From: Salpingoeca rosetta
Taxonomy: Eukaryota; Opisthokonta; Choanoflagellata; Craspedida; Salpingoecidae
NCBI RefSeq assembly: GCF_000188695.1
Contig: NW_004754918.1
Coordinates: 652,020 to 690,883 of the forward strand
DNA: 38,864 bases
Reading direction: 5' to 3'
Of the stretch, positions 1 to 11,112 are shown piece by piece (the first letter of the stretch is position 1; every line of letters begins with the position of its first letter). The notes below the pieces were generated by a model. It did no database searches and was not told where the DNA came from. It worked only from the letters and a program-made list of their open reading frames with translations. A program made the translations under genes and the position numbers.

Positions 1-313
1 CACACGAGCACGCGTGCTCAGAGCGTGAGAACACAGACACATGTGTGGATCAACAGAGGTGCACAGACGCGCATGTAATCATGCACATGTGCACATTGAG
101 GCGCATTTCAGGCACCTTGTGGCCGTAGAGGTGGGCAAAGAGGGCGATGGACTGCACCGTCTTGCCAAGACCCATCTCATCTGCAAGGATGCCGTTCAGC
201 CCATTCTCGTACAGTGCCTGACCACCGAAGAATGAATGTCGTGTGTGTGTGTGTGTTTTGCGTGTGCGTACGTGCGTGTGTGTGTGTGTGTGTGCGCGCG
301 CGTACGTGCGTGC

Positions 314-374
<61 letters not shown>

Positions 375-1852
375 GGAAAGGCAGCGTGGAGATGAGGGTG
401 TTCAGATGAGGACAATGGAGTGTCGCCGTCATATCAGCAAGTTTGGACGTAGCACACGTACCCGCAGCCAATCCACGCCCGCAAGCTGATAGTCGCGGAG
501 TTGCCCTCCTGTGACGAGCGTGGGTTGCTCGAAGTTGTGCACTGCGCGCGAGTGATGAAAGGGAGGGGGGGGGCACAAGGGTTGTGAACTACATATGGAT
601 TGTGCATCAGGGATCAATGACACAGGGCATCCAAGTCCAGCAGTACACGAGGAGCAGCACATGGGTAAAGAGGGAAAGGCAAGCACGCGCGGGCAAAGCA
701 ATGATGCACAAGCACACACACACATACACACATACACAGAAAACACACACACACACATAGACACACACATAGACACACACACACACACACACACACACAC
801 CATTCTTGGTTTGATTGGTGGGTTGGACCGGCTCGTCCTCTGTCTGGGACGCGTGTTCCGCTGCCTTGGACTGGACATCCTTCTCGTCTACATAGTCGGC
901 GAGGCGATACGAGCCGTCACGCTTCGTCTTGTGGTGTGCACGTGACTGTGCGGATGTTGCCTTGGTTCTTGTTGTGGCCTTGGGAGATGAGCCTTTGCTT
1001 TGGTCGGTTGCCTGTACCTGCTTCTTGCCTTTCTTCTTCCCCTGGCGCTTCTGCTCTGCCTCCTGCATGGCGTGGCAACAATTGAGGCGAGTATGTGAGT
1101 GTACGTGCATGTGTGCGTGTGTAAGTTGTGCGTGCATGCGTTTGTGTTTGTATGTGCATGCGTTTTTGTTTGTGTGTGTGTGCGTGTGTGCGTAAGTTGT
1201 GTGCATGTACATGCGTGTGATTGTGTGTGTGTGTGTGTGTCGCACACGGCAGACAGAGCCAGAGAACAGCACAGTGCGCACCTTTTGTGACTGCATACGC
1301 TGGTACAGGAACTGGGTGTAGAGGCTTGAGCGTTCAAGCAGATGGCTGAGACGCATGTAGCGCTGGTGCTCCACGAGCGACTCGTACTCCTCCTTGGCCT
1401 GGTGATGGCGGTGGCGATGGGTGCAGGTGTGAGGAAGCGCGAGTTGATTTGCGGTGGTAGCACCAAACCTGGCGCAGTGCCAGGGCGAGGGTGAAGGAAG
1501 GGCAGCAGGCCATCCGCCAAGGCCCCAGAAAAAGACCAACTGCAACACCATCACACACCATCACACACCATCACACACCATCACACACCATCACACCTCA
1601 CACCATCACACATACATCACACATACATCACACACACATCACACCACATCACACACCATCCCACCATCCCACACACACCATCCCACACACACACACACAC
1701 ACCTGTTGTTGGAGCTGTTGCTGTTCTTCCTTGGCAGCTGCTTGCAAGCGTTCCTCTTCTGCCACCATCGCAGCCGTCACGACTCCCTCTCCATCTCCTT
1801 CCTTCTTGCCATCACCGCCACCAACAGCGCCACCAACACCACCACGCATCAT
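1..1852 (-). CDS. HELLS: HELLS/LSH-type SNF2 chromatin-remodelling ATPase, 5' part (3' end outside window)
   Basis: Five coding exons are visible, in transcript order 1852-1703, 1398-1282, 1062-801, 541-462 and 217-116. All have GT/AG borders and matching phases (about 237 residues). Exon 1 carries [17 protein letters not shown], like the human HELLS N-terminus. Exon 2 has [19 protein letters not shown], the conserved coiled segment before the helicase. Exon 3 is a Lys/Gln-rich linker. Exons 4-5 hold the start of the SNF2 domain: [14 protein letters not shown], then the Walker A motif DEMGLGKT at residues 216-223. Family knowledge: LSH, DDM1 and Irc5 are ATP-driven nucleosome remodellers that support DNA methylation and heterochromatin. 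The rest of the ATPase and the helicase C domain lie beyond base 1. The start is the first ATG of the exon-1 frame (1852, or 1849); upstream noncoding exons are possible. HELLS is favoured over other SNF2 classes by exons 1-2. Confidence 0.88.
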
Positions 1853-2480
1853 ATTGCCTCTTGTTCCGCTCCAGTGCTTGGTGTGTGTGTGTGGTGTGTT
1901 GCTTGACTCATGTACCTGCGTGTCCCTGCGTGTGTGCTGCAACAAACCTGTTTTGCTTTGTTTTCCCGCCAAAACTGTTTTGTGTGGCGCAACTTTTTTG
2001 AGTCCTTCCTTTCTGCCTTGCTTTGATGTCTCAGTCGCCAGCCCGCGTTCCTCGTCCTCTCGTCGTTCCTTCGTCCCTCTCCCCCACTCCTCCATCATCC
2101 TTCCCTCCCCCCACCTCTCACTCCAAGGCAATGATTATGGGTCGTTTCATTTGGATCTGATATGCGTGCTATCACAAGACAAAGAACACAACGAGAGAAG
2201 AATGAATAGCAATGATGAACATGTCAAAGAAACTGGGTGCTGGGACGCGGTGCGAGTTTGATTGTGAGCGCAAAGAAGAGGCGAATAGGATGTGATGTGA
2301 ACAGAAGAGTATGATAATAGCGGGCGGGGATAACAAGGATGATAAAAAAAACAAACAAACAAACAAAAAAAAAAAACCAAGGAAATGTGGCAAGACCCAG
2401 GTCCAGCACTGTGTGTGGGCGGGGTGTGTGCTGCTTGGTAGTCGGCAACCAGGCCGCTTCCTCGGCAGCAGCACACTTAC

Positions 2481-2560
2481 CAGTGAAGGCAATGGAAAGA
2501 AAAGGATCCAAGGAACACAGAAGGAGAACGAAAAAAAGGGAGTGGCTAGGACACACTACG
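2481..2560 (-). other. Candidate minus-strand exon (80 nt)
   Basis: On the minus strand it follows CTGTTCAG and ends at a consensus GTAAGT donor. In the chain ZNF exon, 2694-2637, 2560-2481 the reading frame meets TAG at 2548-2546, after four codons. The segment would therefore be mainly 3' untranslated sequence for the zinc-finger gene, or a 5' untranslated exon of HELLS. Confidence 0.3.
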
Positions 2561-2636
2561 CTGAACAGAATAAGACAGCAACACTACACTACAGTGGGGC
2601 ACAGCGTGCAGCCAGAAGCAGGGCTCTACCGCTTAC

Positions 2637-2694
2637 CGAGGAGATGCAGCCAGAGAGGGTCACATGACCCCTCGCAGTGCACAACAAATGCAAG
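2637..2694 (-). other. Candidate minus-strand exon (58 nt)
   Basis: On the minus strand this segment is preceded by TTGTGTTTAG and followed by a consensus GTAAGC donor. If it is joined to the zinc-finger ORF through the GTAAGT donor at 3119-3114, the frame stays open for all 58 nt. It could equally be a 5' untranslated exon of HELLS. RNA evidence would be needed to decide. Confidence 0.35.
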
Positions 2695-3115
2695 CTAAAC
2701 ACAACAAACACACACACATACACTATTGAGAATGCCCCTTGAACAAGGGAAACGCACACCAGCTCACGATCACATTAATACAGAAGCACTGGCTACATGC
2801 CACTGCTGTGGTCAACCACAAGCAAGTCATGAAAACAACGAAAAGAGCGTAGATGCTACCCAGATGGAGACGACGACACCGTCAGCTGCAAACTGCGGTG
2901 AAGCGAAAGTCACAGACTTCACATCGTGGTGGGCGCGAGCAGAACAGGGAGAAGCAACGGCAGAGAGGAAAGAAAAAAGGAAGGAAGGAAGGTGGCTGGA
3001 AAGCAGCTGGGCAGCTTGTGTTCACAAGCGGGCCCGAAGCGGGTCCACGCAGCTCAAAAACACCCGCCAGTCTGCCACCGCAACCCCAGCCCCTCCTTTT
3101 CTTCGCACACGTAAC

Positions 3116-5497
3116 TTACATGGGGCGTGGCGGGGTTTGCGGCGGCATGTTCAGAAAGCTCAGATCAAAGGAGGTCGCCGCAGATGCTCGGCGCGGTGGC
3201 GTCTGCATGGAAGCGGCCAGGTACTGCTGTAGGGAGTTCATGTTTGGCTGCTGTTGCTGCTGATGCTGATGCTGCTGCTGATGATGATAGGGGTGTGGTG
3301 GAGCCTGTTCGGCAAAGCGCTGGTGGCTTTGGCGTGTAAACGCAGCCCCAGCATTGCTGGCCATCGCGCTGTAGGCAGCCGCCGAAGAGGTGCAGGCTTG
3401 GCCGTGGTTGCTGTTCTGAGGCTGAGCCTGGTTGCGGGCCATCGTGGGCATGAAGGGCATGTTCAGGGGCAGCGGCTCACCACCATGCTGTTGCTGCTGC
3501 TGCTGCTGCTGTTGCTGCGCCGCCGCCACTTGGTACGCGGCGCTGTTCACAGCACCAGAAGCAGACACACGCTGCTGTTGCTGCTGCTGCTGCTGTTGCT
3601 GCATGGCGTTGGCAGGGCCAGTTTGGCCTTGCAGCACGTCGCTGAGCAGCTGGCCAAGCAAGCGGATATCCAAGCTGCCCTGATCCTGCTCTGGCTGTTG
3701 CATTGCAACGGTCGCTGGCTGTGCCTGCGGAGGTGGTGGTGGCGGCGGCGGGCCTGCAGCAACGGCGTTGCTCGACGTCGCCACTTGCGCCTGGGTTGAG
3801 GCCACCATCTGCTGCATGAGCTGTGCCAGGAAGTCAGCCGAGAGGGAGGGTGCAGCAGCGGTGTTGTTGGCCGACAAGGGCGTTCTCGAAGAAGAGGCGG
3901 AGGAGGAAGACGAGTTGAGGGGCAAGGGGCGTGGGAACGAGCTCCGCGCGTTTAGCTGTTGCTGCTGCTGCTGTGGCTGCTGCTGCAGATTGCAGAGTTG
4001 CTGGAACATGGCAAGGTTTGCCATGTTTGCCTGCGCAGTCGCGTCTGAATGCTGGTGCGGCACATGTGCGGGTGGGCGAGGAGCGGGGCCTGTAGCGGCT
4101 GCCTTGTTGCTGCCAGCCTTCCGCCTGGGCTTCCTGTTGCCCTTGGCGGGGGCAGCTTGCTTTGTGCCCGAGGCCGCTGCAGCAGATGCCGAGGAGGACG
4201 AGGAGGACGACGACTTGGAGGCGACGCCCTTGTGGATGCGCTGCATGTGGCGCCGAAGCGCGCTGGCTTGGCGAAAGGACTGGCCGCAGTCCTTGACCTG
4301 ACACTCAAAGGGCTTTTCGCCCGTGTGCTGGCGGCAGTGGTACTCGTAGTGGTCGCGGCGGTAGAATCCCTGCTGGCAAGGCTGGCCGTTGCTGAGCGTG
4401 TAGCCGCAGACGAAGGTGGGCGGGTTGTTGTGAGTAAAGACGTGGCGGGTAAAGTGGGTCTTGTGCTTGAAGGCCTTGCCGCAGTCCTTGCAGACAAAGT
4501 TCCGGCACTGCCCACGGCGCGCCGTGTTTGGGCGGCGGCGGCGGAACGGGGATGTGGCGGCGCGCTTGGGCTTCTTGCCCTGCTTCTTGCGCCGTGTGCT
4601 CGACGTTGTTGTTGTGGAGGTGGTGGTCTTCTTTTTGCTGGCGGGAGTTGTTGTGGAGGGTGCGGTCACAGACGGCGGCGTGGCCGTGCTTTTGCTGTTG
4701 AGGGTTGGAAAGGCGGAGAGCTGCTGCTTGGCACGCTTCGTGGGCAGGGAAGCGTCGACAGAGGCCATGGTCGTGACTGCGATGGTGGTTGCGGCCGTTG
4801 CGGCGGCGGCATCGTCACCACCACCACCAGCCATGGCGTGGTTGCCTGCAGGCACGGAAAACGGGGCAGCGCCCGATGTGGGCAGCTGGCGCGTTGGCGT
4901 TGTTGGCGTTGGGTTTGCCAAGCTGACGAGGGTGCGAGCCGTGTGTGTTTGCGGGGAGGGTGGGCTGAGCGGCAGCGGCGAGGAGGATGCGGAGGACTTG
5001 GTGTGCTCGCTGGTGCTTGATGTTGTTGACTGGTGCAGCTGCCCGCTTGTGTTCATGGCTGATGTCGCGTTCGCCGATGAGGAGGAGGGGTGGGAGAGGA
5101 CGACAGCGGAGGCGGACCGCTGTGCTGAGGACTGCAGGTGACTGTTGTGGCCGTGCTGTGTGTTGTGTTGCGCGTCGTCGTCGTCGTAGCCGTCCAGGAG
5201 GCTGGTGGACGCTGGGCGGATGTTGTTGAGCATGAGCGGGGACACGCTGGCTGCCGGCTGCTGGTGTTGCGCGCGGTACTGGGTGTACTGCATGTGCTGC
5301 ATGTGCGCGCGGTTCTCCTGGGCGAGCGTGGAGGGCTTCTTGGGGGAGGAGGCGGCGCCGAAGCTTGTGTTTGCCGCTGCTGTTGCAAGGCCGTCCATGC
5401 CGTTGCTGTCATGGGCTGGGCTGCCTGAGCCAGGGGACAGGCGGGTGTTCTGTGTGCCGGCGTGCATGTTGCCAGACTGGGGCCCGAGGTTGTCCAT
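3116..5497 (-). CDS. Glutamine-rich C2H2 zinc-finger protein, probable transcription factor
   Basis: A single open frame encodes 793 residues from the first ATG (5497) to TAA at 3118-3116. The same frame is open upstream through a CAG/CA microsatellite but has no other ATG. Three zinc fingers lie in tandem. Finger 1 has C336, C339, H352 and H356. Finger 2 has C364, C374, H387 and H391, with an unusually long gap of nine residues between its cysteines. Finger 3 has C399, C404, H417 and H422, preceded by a TGEKP linker. A very basic stretch (about residues 303-333) just before finger 1 looks like a nuclear localisation signal. The flanks are low-complexity Ser/Thr/Ala and several poly-Gln tracts, typical of activation domains. 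I cannot assign an orthologue or target. The TAA overlaps a consensus donor, so the C-terminus may differ. Confidence 0.85.
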   Translation of the reverse strand: MDNLGPQSGNMHAGTQNTRLSPGSGSPAHDSNGMDGLATAAANTSFGAASSPKKPSTLAQENRAHMQHMQYTQYRAQHQQPAASVSPLMLNNIRPASTSLLDGYDDDDAQHNTQHGHNSHLQSSAQRSASAVVLSHPSSSSANATSAMNTSGQLHQSTTSSTSEHTKSSASSSPLPLSPPSPQTHTARTLVSLANPTPTTPTRQLPTSGAAPFSVPAGNHAMAGGGGDDAAAATAATTIAVTTMASVDASLPTKRAKQQLSAFPTLNSKSTATPPSVTAPSTTTPASKKKTTTSTTTTSSTRRKKQGKKPKRAATSPFRRRRPNTARRGQCRNFVCKDCGKAFKHKTHFTRHVFTHNNPPTFVCGYTLSNGQPCQQGFYRRDHYEYHCRQHTGEKPFECQVKDCGQSFRQASALRRHMQRIHKGVASKSSSSSSSSASAAAASGTKQAAPAKGNRKPRRKAGSNKAAATGPAPRPPAHVPHQHSDATAQANMANLAMFQQLCNLQQQPQQQQQQLNARSSFPRPLPLNSSSSSASSSRTPLSANNTAAAPSLSADFLAQLMQQMVASTQAQVATSSNAVAAGPPPPPPPPQAQPATVAMQQPEQDQGSLDIRLLGQLLSDVLQGQTGPANAMQQQQQQQQQQRVSASGAVNSAAYQVAAAQQQQQQQQQQHGGEPLPLNMPFMPTMARNQAQPQNSNHGQACTSSAAAYSAMASNAGAAFTRQSHQRFAEQAPPHPYHHQQQHQHQQQQQPNMNSLQQYLAASMQTPPRRASAATSFDLSFLNMPPQTPPRPM

Positions 5498-5498
5498 G

Positions 5499-5499
<1 letters not shown>

Positions 5500-5560
<61 letters not shown>

Positions 5561-5565
5561 ATGAA

Positions 5566-5625
<60 letters not shown>

Positions 5626-5626
5626 G
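5500..5626. repeat. Compound microsatellite (TG)n-(CTG)n-(TTG)n
   Basis: About 30 TG units (5500-5559) are followed by CTG units (5567-5596) and TTG units to 5626. On the zinc-finger gene's sense strand this reads CAA, CAG, then CA repeats. It ends two bases upstream of the ATG, so it lies in the 5' leader. It is open in the gene's frame and would encode poly-Gln then His-Thr, but no ATG precedes it. Confidence 0.9.
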
Positions 5627-6775
5627 GGTATTGTGCGCGTGTGCGTTGGAGCTACAACACCGAAGTGGGGGTCTCCTGTGTTGAGCGAGGAGCGAAACGA
5701 AGGGACGGTGACTGCTCAGCCAAACGTGGCGGGGTCCGTGAGGACAGGAGAGTTGGGGGAGTAGGGGTCGATTCAAAACCCTCCAAGGGCTTGTGTTTAG
5801 GGTGGCAGCACAAGTCGTTGTGGTCGTGGATAACGTCGTTGCTGTTGGGATGCTTGTTGGCGATTCAGGAGGCAAGAAGAAAATGGCCGACGGAGCCCCC
5901 TCACATGCACAATCCAACAGTGTCGTGAGAGAGGGTGTGCGTGGCTGGGGGAGAGTACCGCTGTTGGTGTTGGTGCAGAGCCGTTGGAGCCGTGGTGCAG
6001 CAGTGGAGGGTTGGCTTGTGCGTGTTTGTGCGGAGGAAAAATCTTGGTCGCGGAGTGCGGGGAACCAGTTTCAAAGCGGAGGGAAGTGTGGCAGTGCTGA
6101 AACGTGGGGGATGGGCAATCCTTGTGTGCGTGCTCGTGAAGATGGAGAGAGAGAAAGAGGGGGGGGGGGGGAAGGATCAGTTGCAGCCGCTGTGGTATGC
6201 GTGTGATACGTGGTGGTCAGCCTCTTTCTTTGCGCTGCGACCTTGGGGAAAGCGAGTGCGCGTAGAACAAAAGACGAACAAGTCGAAGAAGTGGTGCTCG
6301 TATTGGAAGAAGTGGCAAGCTTGGCTGGTGGCCGCATGCAATGGATGCCGCTGGGATAGGTTGTCGTTTGCGTGCTTGCTTGTCTTCTTGGTTGCTTGCG
6401 GGAGGGGGATGGCGTGTCTTGCTTTTGCTGTCACGTTGAGTAATTCAAATCCGCCCAGTCGCAGCTGCGGTGGATTTGAGGTTGGTTGACAACGGAAGCG
6501 CTTTGTGTGCTGTGCAGGAGAGCTGGCGGCCCCGTGAGCACAATGAGGAAGGACTTGGTAGCGTGGGCGATGCGGGTGCTCTGGATTGGAGCAGCTGCTG
6601 GTGCTGCTGCGGCACACGTTGGACTGGGTGGACGGCTGGCTGGCCGGGTGATATAGGTGATGCAGGACGGAGGACGGCTGGCTCCGTGTGTCAAGTCGAG
6701 CGGTTGCACGGCCGTTGTGTTTCGTTCGCGCTCGTGATATGGAGTTGAGTCAAGTCACGTCGATGCAGGGGGTTG

Positions 6776-6827
6776 TGCTGGGTGGTGGTGCTGGGTGGTG
6801 GTGCTGGGTGGTGGTGCTGGGTGGTGG
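6776..6827. repeat. 13-bp tandem repeat, 4 copies
   Basis: The unit TGCTGGGTGGTGG occurs four times in a row without mismatch, in the intergenic region upstream of the zinc-finger gene. Confidence 0.9.
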
Positions 6828-8280
6828 ATGAAAAATGGAAGGAGCGAGCAACGATTGCCGCTGGATTTGAGTTTTGGTAGACGTTGCTTGGTCGGTGCAG
6901 TTGGATGGTTGGTTTGTTCGTTGGTCGGGTGGACGGACGGGTTGTGTGTGCTGGTATGGTGGGTTTGTTGGTTGGTGCTTCGAGGCGGTGTCGGTGTTTA
7001 TGCGGCGGATGTTTTGGGCGGGGGTGGGTTGGCTGTTGCTTTGCTTTTGTTAGTAGCGCTTTTGCTTTTGCTTGGGGTGTTTCGTGGTTGAGCGTGTGTG
7101 TGAGTGTGCAACCCTTTCCAATGTTTTGATTTTACGTGTTGGGCAGCCCCAGATATGCGGCAACGGCCAGACTGCCAAAACGGCAAGACCCGCGCGGCGT
7201 GTGCGTGCGTGTGGTTGGGTAGCGCGCAACCCTTTCGCACGCTGCGCGAGCAGGGTCTGGGTTCGCGCCGTTTCGCACCGTTTCGCACCCTACCAAACAT
7301 GCAAGTGTCGGGTGCTTGCGTAGGGGCAGAATTTAGCGGGTCACTCGTCAGCCAGCAAAAGGATCGCGAAAACCAACCGTTACCCAACCAGGCACAGCAA
7401 GGTCTTGTTGTTGTTTTTCAGCTGCGACAGCACAACCCGCCTTCGCGTGCCTTCGATTTGCACTCGCGCGTTCGTGCGTATCGAGGGACACACCGACGAT
7501 TCCCTGAGACGTGACGACACAACGGTTAACTTTACGCGTTTGCACGCGGGACGCATCGTCGCACCCGCGGTTGTGGTCGTTCGGGTAAAGCGCGAATCTC
7601 CGAGGCGGGTCAGATCACTTGCACGCGCACACAACCACCGTCCAAATTCTCAAATAACTCAACCGTCATCATGTCACGTCAGCGTTTGCTTTGGAATGCA
7701 AAGGTGGGACCAATCAGCCTTTTGCTGGGTCAAAGAGTTGGTAGCGTAGTGGGCATGGAGGAAACTTTGTGCGTGTTTTAGTTGAATTTTCAAAACTTTG
7801 GCGGTTAAACCTACGGGGCTTTGCACCTTTGCCTGCAGGCAAAGTGTTTCATGCTGTCGTGAAACGGGTTGGGTGGCGGTTTCGTTTCTGGTTGTGTCGT
7901 GTTTTGGCTTGCGCGGGCCTGTCACACACAACTCAGAGGAGGGCCAATGGTTGGGGATGCGACAGATGTGATGGACGGAAGCGAGGAGGGAGTGCGGGAA
8001 GTGCCGGGAAGTGCCAACGAGGGGAAGGGTCGGTCAGCATAATGAGGAGGTGGTTTATTGGTTGGTTGGTGTGTTTGTTGAAGGAAGGGAGGGAAGGGAA
8101 GGAAGGCAGAGGCTGAGGGAGAGGTCATGGAAGCTACGCACAGCAGCGCAGCAGGTGGAACAGGAACAAACGGGCGTGTGTTCAACAAGGAAAGGTGCCA
8201 TGGTGGTGGCAACACAACACAAATACACGACACAAAGTCCAGCTCAGCTCAACGCTGCAGCGCCTTGTGTTGGGTGGCCT

Positions 8281-8981
8281 TCAGGCGGACTTCTTGGCTT
8301 GCAGGTTGTGCACGTCAGGTTGAAGGAGATCGTTGACAACCTTGGTCACAAACGTCTCCAGCTCGTTCTCAACCGGTGTCGTCACGCTGAGTTCGGCAGT
8401 TGACAGTCGTCATGGTGATTGATGGCCAGTGGCGGTCGTCAGGTCGTCCGTCAGGTCGTCGTCATCAGCACGATGCATACCCATAAACAACCGAAGAGCA
8501 AGTGCGGTGCGGTTGGGGGGGGGGGAAGACGATGAGGTGAGCGACGTGAGGCATGAGGAACAACATCGTACATGTGCATGTGTGCGTGTGTGCGTGTGNN
8601 NNNNNNNNNNNNNNNNNNNNNNNNNNNNNNNNNNNNNNNNNNNNNNNNNNNNNNNNNNNNNNNNNNNNNNNNNNNNNNNNNNNNNNNNNNNNNNNNNNNN
8701 NNNNNNNNNNNNNNNNNNNNNNNNNNNNNNNNNNNNNNNNNNNNNNNNNNNNNNNNNNNNNNNNNNNNNNNNNNNNNNNNNNNNNNNNNNNNNNNNNNNN
8801 NNNNNNNNNNNNNNNNNNNNNNNNNNNNNNNNNNNNNNNNNNNNNNNNNNNNNNNNNNNNNNNNNNNNNNNNNNNNNNNNNNNNNNNNNNNNNNNNNNNN
8901 NNNNNNNNNNNNNNNNNNNNNNNNNNNNNNNNNNNNNNNNNNNNNNNNNNNNNCACCACCACCACCACCACCACCACCACC

Positions 8982-9051
<70 letters not shown>

Positions 9052-9639
9052 CAGACAGACACACTCAGAGTACGTCCACATGCATACCCGTCGCTAGGCA
9101 TGGGCGCCTTGATCTCGCTGTAGAACTTGATCTTGGGCTCCGTACCGCTGGTACGCAGCGTCAGCACGCAGTCATTGGCAAACTTGAACGTCACCATGTG
9201 CCCGCTCTGCAGTCCGAAAAGACGAGTGGAAGAAGGGTACAAAGGAGGCACCCGTGCACGTGTGCGTGTTGAGGGTGGGCAAGGGAGAGAAGGGGGTGAG
9301 GGTGTGAGGGGACAAGCAGACAAAGCAAGGCAGTTGCATGGGGAAATACAGCACAAACAAATGGGAGATACACATAGACAGTACACACATGCACGGTGCA
9401 TACATAGACAGTGTACACATACACGGTGCATACATAGACAGTGTACACATACACGGTGCATACATAGACAGTGTACACATACACGGTGCATACATAGACA
9501 GTACACACATGCACGGTGCATACATAGACAGTGTACACATACACGGTGCATGCACGCACCCACACACACACCAACACACCAACACCCACCCCCCCCACAC
9601 CCACACACCAACACACACACACACACACCAACACACACC

Positions 9640-9709
<70 letters not shown>

Positions 9710-10944
9710 TCAGCTGACCTGCTGTGGGAGGAGGCATTTGCCGTCTGGTTGGGCCGAGTCCGTGCCGAGGGTGACGTCGCGCACGCTGAGCACTTGCACG
9801 TCGGCAACAACGGATGGATAGACCACCGCACCAGAGGCATCCCCGCCATCATAGTGGCGGATGCGCGAGAAGATGGCGTCAATGGTCGCCTGTTCACTGC
9901 AGACGCCGGCGGTGTTGTTCATTGCATCATTGCATTGGTATGGGTTTTTGTTTTTTTTTGGGGGGGGGAGGACACCGAGGTGTGGGTGTGTGGTGGGGTG
10001 GGGATTTGGGGTGAGTTTGCGCGTCAAGCGGAAGAACGAAAAAAGGAACGAGGGCAGCACGCGGAGTGTTGGCGGTGATAAATGAACAAACAAAACCAAA
10101 ACCCAAACCCAAACCCAAACAAAGCAATGTGGGCCCTTCAAAAACAAACTAACATAATGTAACAACACTCAAACGACAGCGCGGTACAATTCGTTTACCG
10201 GCGACAGCACAAGCAGTGCAGCAAGCGTAAGCTCTCGTTGACCATGATGATGCAATGTCGGGAAATTGGCGCTTACCCGCAGATGTAGTAGGAGTTAAAG
10301 GTGCAGTGGTAGCCGTACTTGGTGTACAGGTCATTCAGGCAGTCCACCAGCGTCTTGCCCTGAATAATCGCGACAGCACAGCGTGCGGACATGAGGATTG
10401 CGCACACATACATGTATGTTGTGTTGTGTGCGAGTGCGAGTGAGGGGGGGGGTGTTGCATGTCGCGTGCATGCATGTTTTGGCTGTGTGTGTGTGACGTG
10501 TGCAAACAGCAATGTGCTTGTGGTGGCAATGCACGCAATGCGACGCAGTCAGGCGCCCAACAGTCGGGTAGGCGGCGAATAAACAACCAAACAAAACACA
10601 AAACAGCAAAGCACACACAAGCAACCAACGCCAACCACCGCCATCACTACTCAACACGATCAGCAGCAAGCGCACGATTCCTTACTTGGGCAGCGAGGTA
10701 GAGGCAGAGCTCAGCCATAACGGCACTGGCGTTCACGCCGTCCTGTAGTGGTTTCGGACGCGTGCAGTCGAAATGAAGCGCATGCAACGCAGGGCAACGT
10801 CGATGAGGCGAAAGGGGAGGATAGGGAACAGAAGCAGAACACAGACACAGCTACAGACACAGAGAGGTAGAGAGACAGAAGACACATGTACATACGCACA
10901 CACACGCACACACGCACATCCAACAACAAACAACAACGACAACG

Positions 10945-11017
<73 letters not shown>

Positions 11018-11031
11018 GCAACAACAACAGC

Positions 11032-11112
<81 letters not shown>

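Larger units (their letters stand above)
1853..3115. other. Intergenic: HELLS upstream region and zinc-finger gene downstream region
   Basis: No conserved protein-coding exon is recognisable in this 1.26-kb stretch. It must contain the HELLS promoter and the 3' end of the zinc-finger transcript, both on the minus strand. An A-rich run with AAAC repeats lies near 2345-2375. Two minus-strand segments with good splice signals are listed separately. I see no clear AATAAA on the minus strand. Confidence 0.5.
5498..8280. other. Intergenic: zinc-finger gene 5' region and PGM2 3' region
   Basis: This 2.8-kb stretch holds no exon I can support on either strand. It must include the zinc-finger promoter and leader and the PGM2 3' end. 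Parts are CpG-rich (about 7150-7600). A CCAAT motif lies at 7710-7714, and TTTCGCAC occurs three times at 7233-7288. A 13-bp tandem repeat is listed separately. Open frames here show no family similarity. Confidence 0.5.

Noticed and set aside
5498..5917. N-terminal extension of the zinc-finger protein to a TTG codon at 5917
   Set aside because: The frame is open but contains no ATG before 5497 and runs through a CAG/CA microsatellite, so it is more likely 5' leader.
5793..8116. Several plus-strand open frames of 80-180 codons in the intergenic region
   Set aside because: They show no family similarity, no consistent splice structure and biased low-complexity composition; the minus-strand genes on either side are complete without them.
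9371..9550. CRISPR-like direct repeat array
   Set aside because: The copies are head to tail with no unique spacers, and the region is a eukaryotic intron between two well-supported PGM2 exons.
8429..9737. Long open frames made of poly-His, poly-Asp, Cys-Val or His-Thr repeats, seen here and at most microsatellites
   Set aside because: They arise because di- and trinucleotide repeats lack stop codons. They overlap introns of supported genes and show no domain.
10095..10122. Telomere-like AAACCC repeats
   Set aside because: Only three to four imperfect copies, located inside a PGM2 intron, with no other telomeric or subtelomeric feature.
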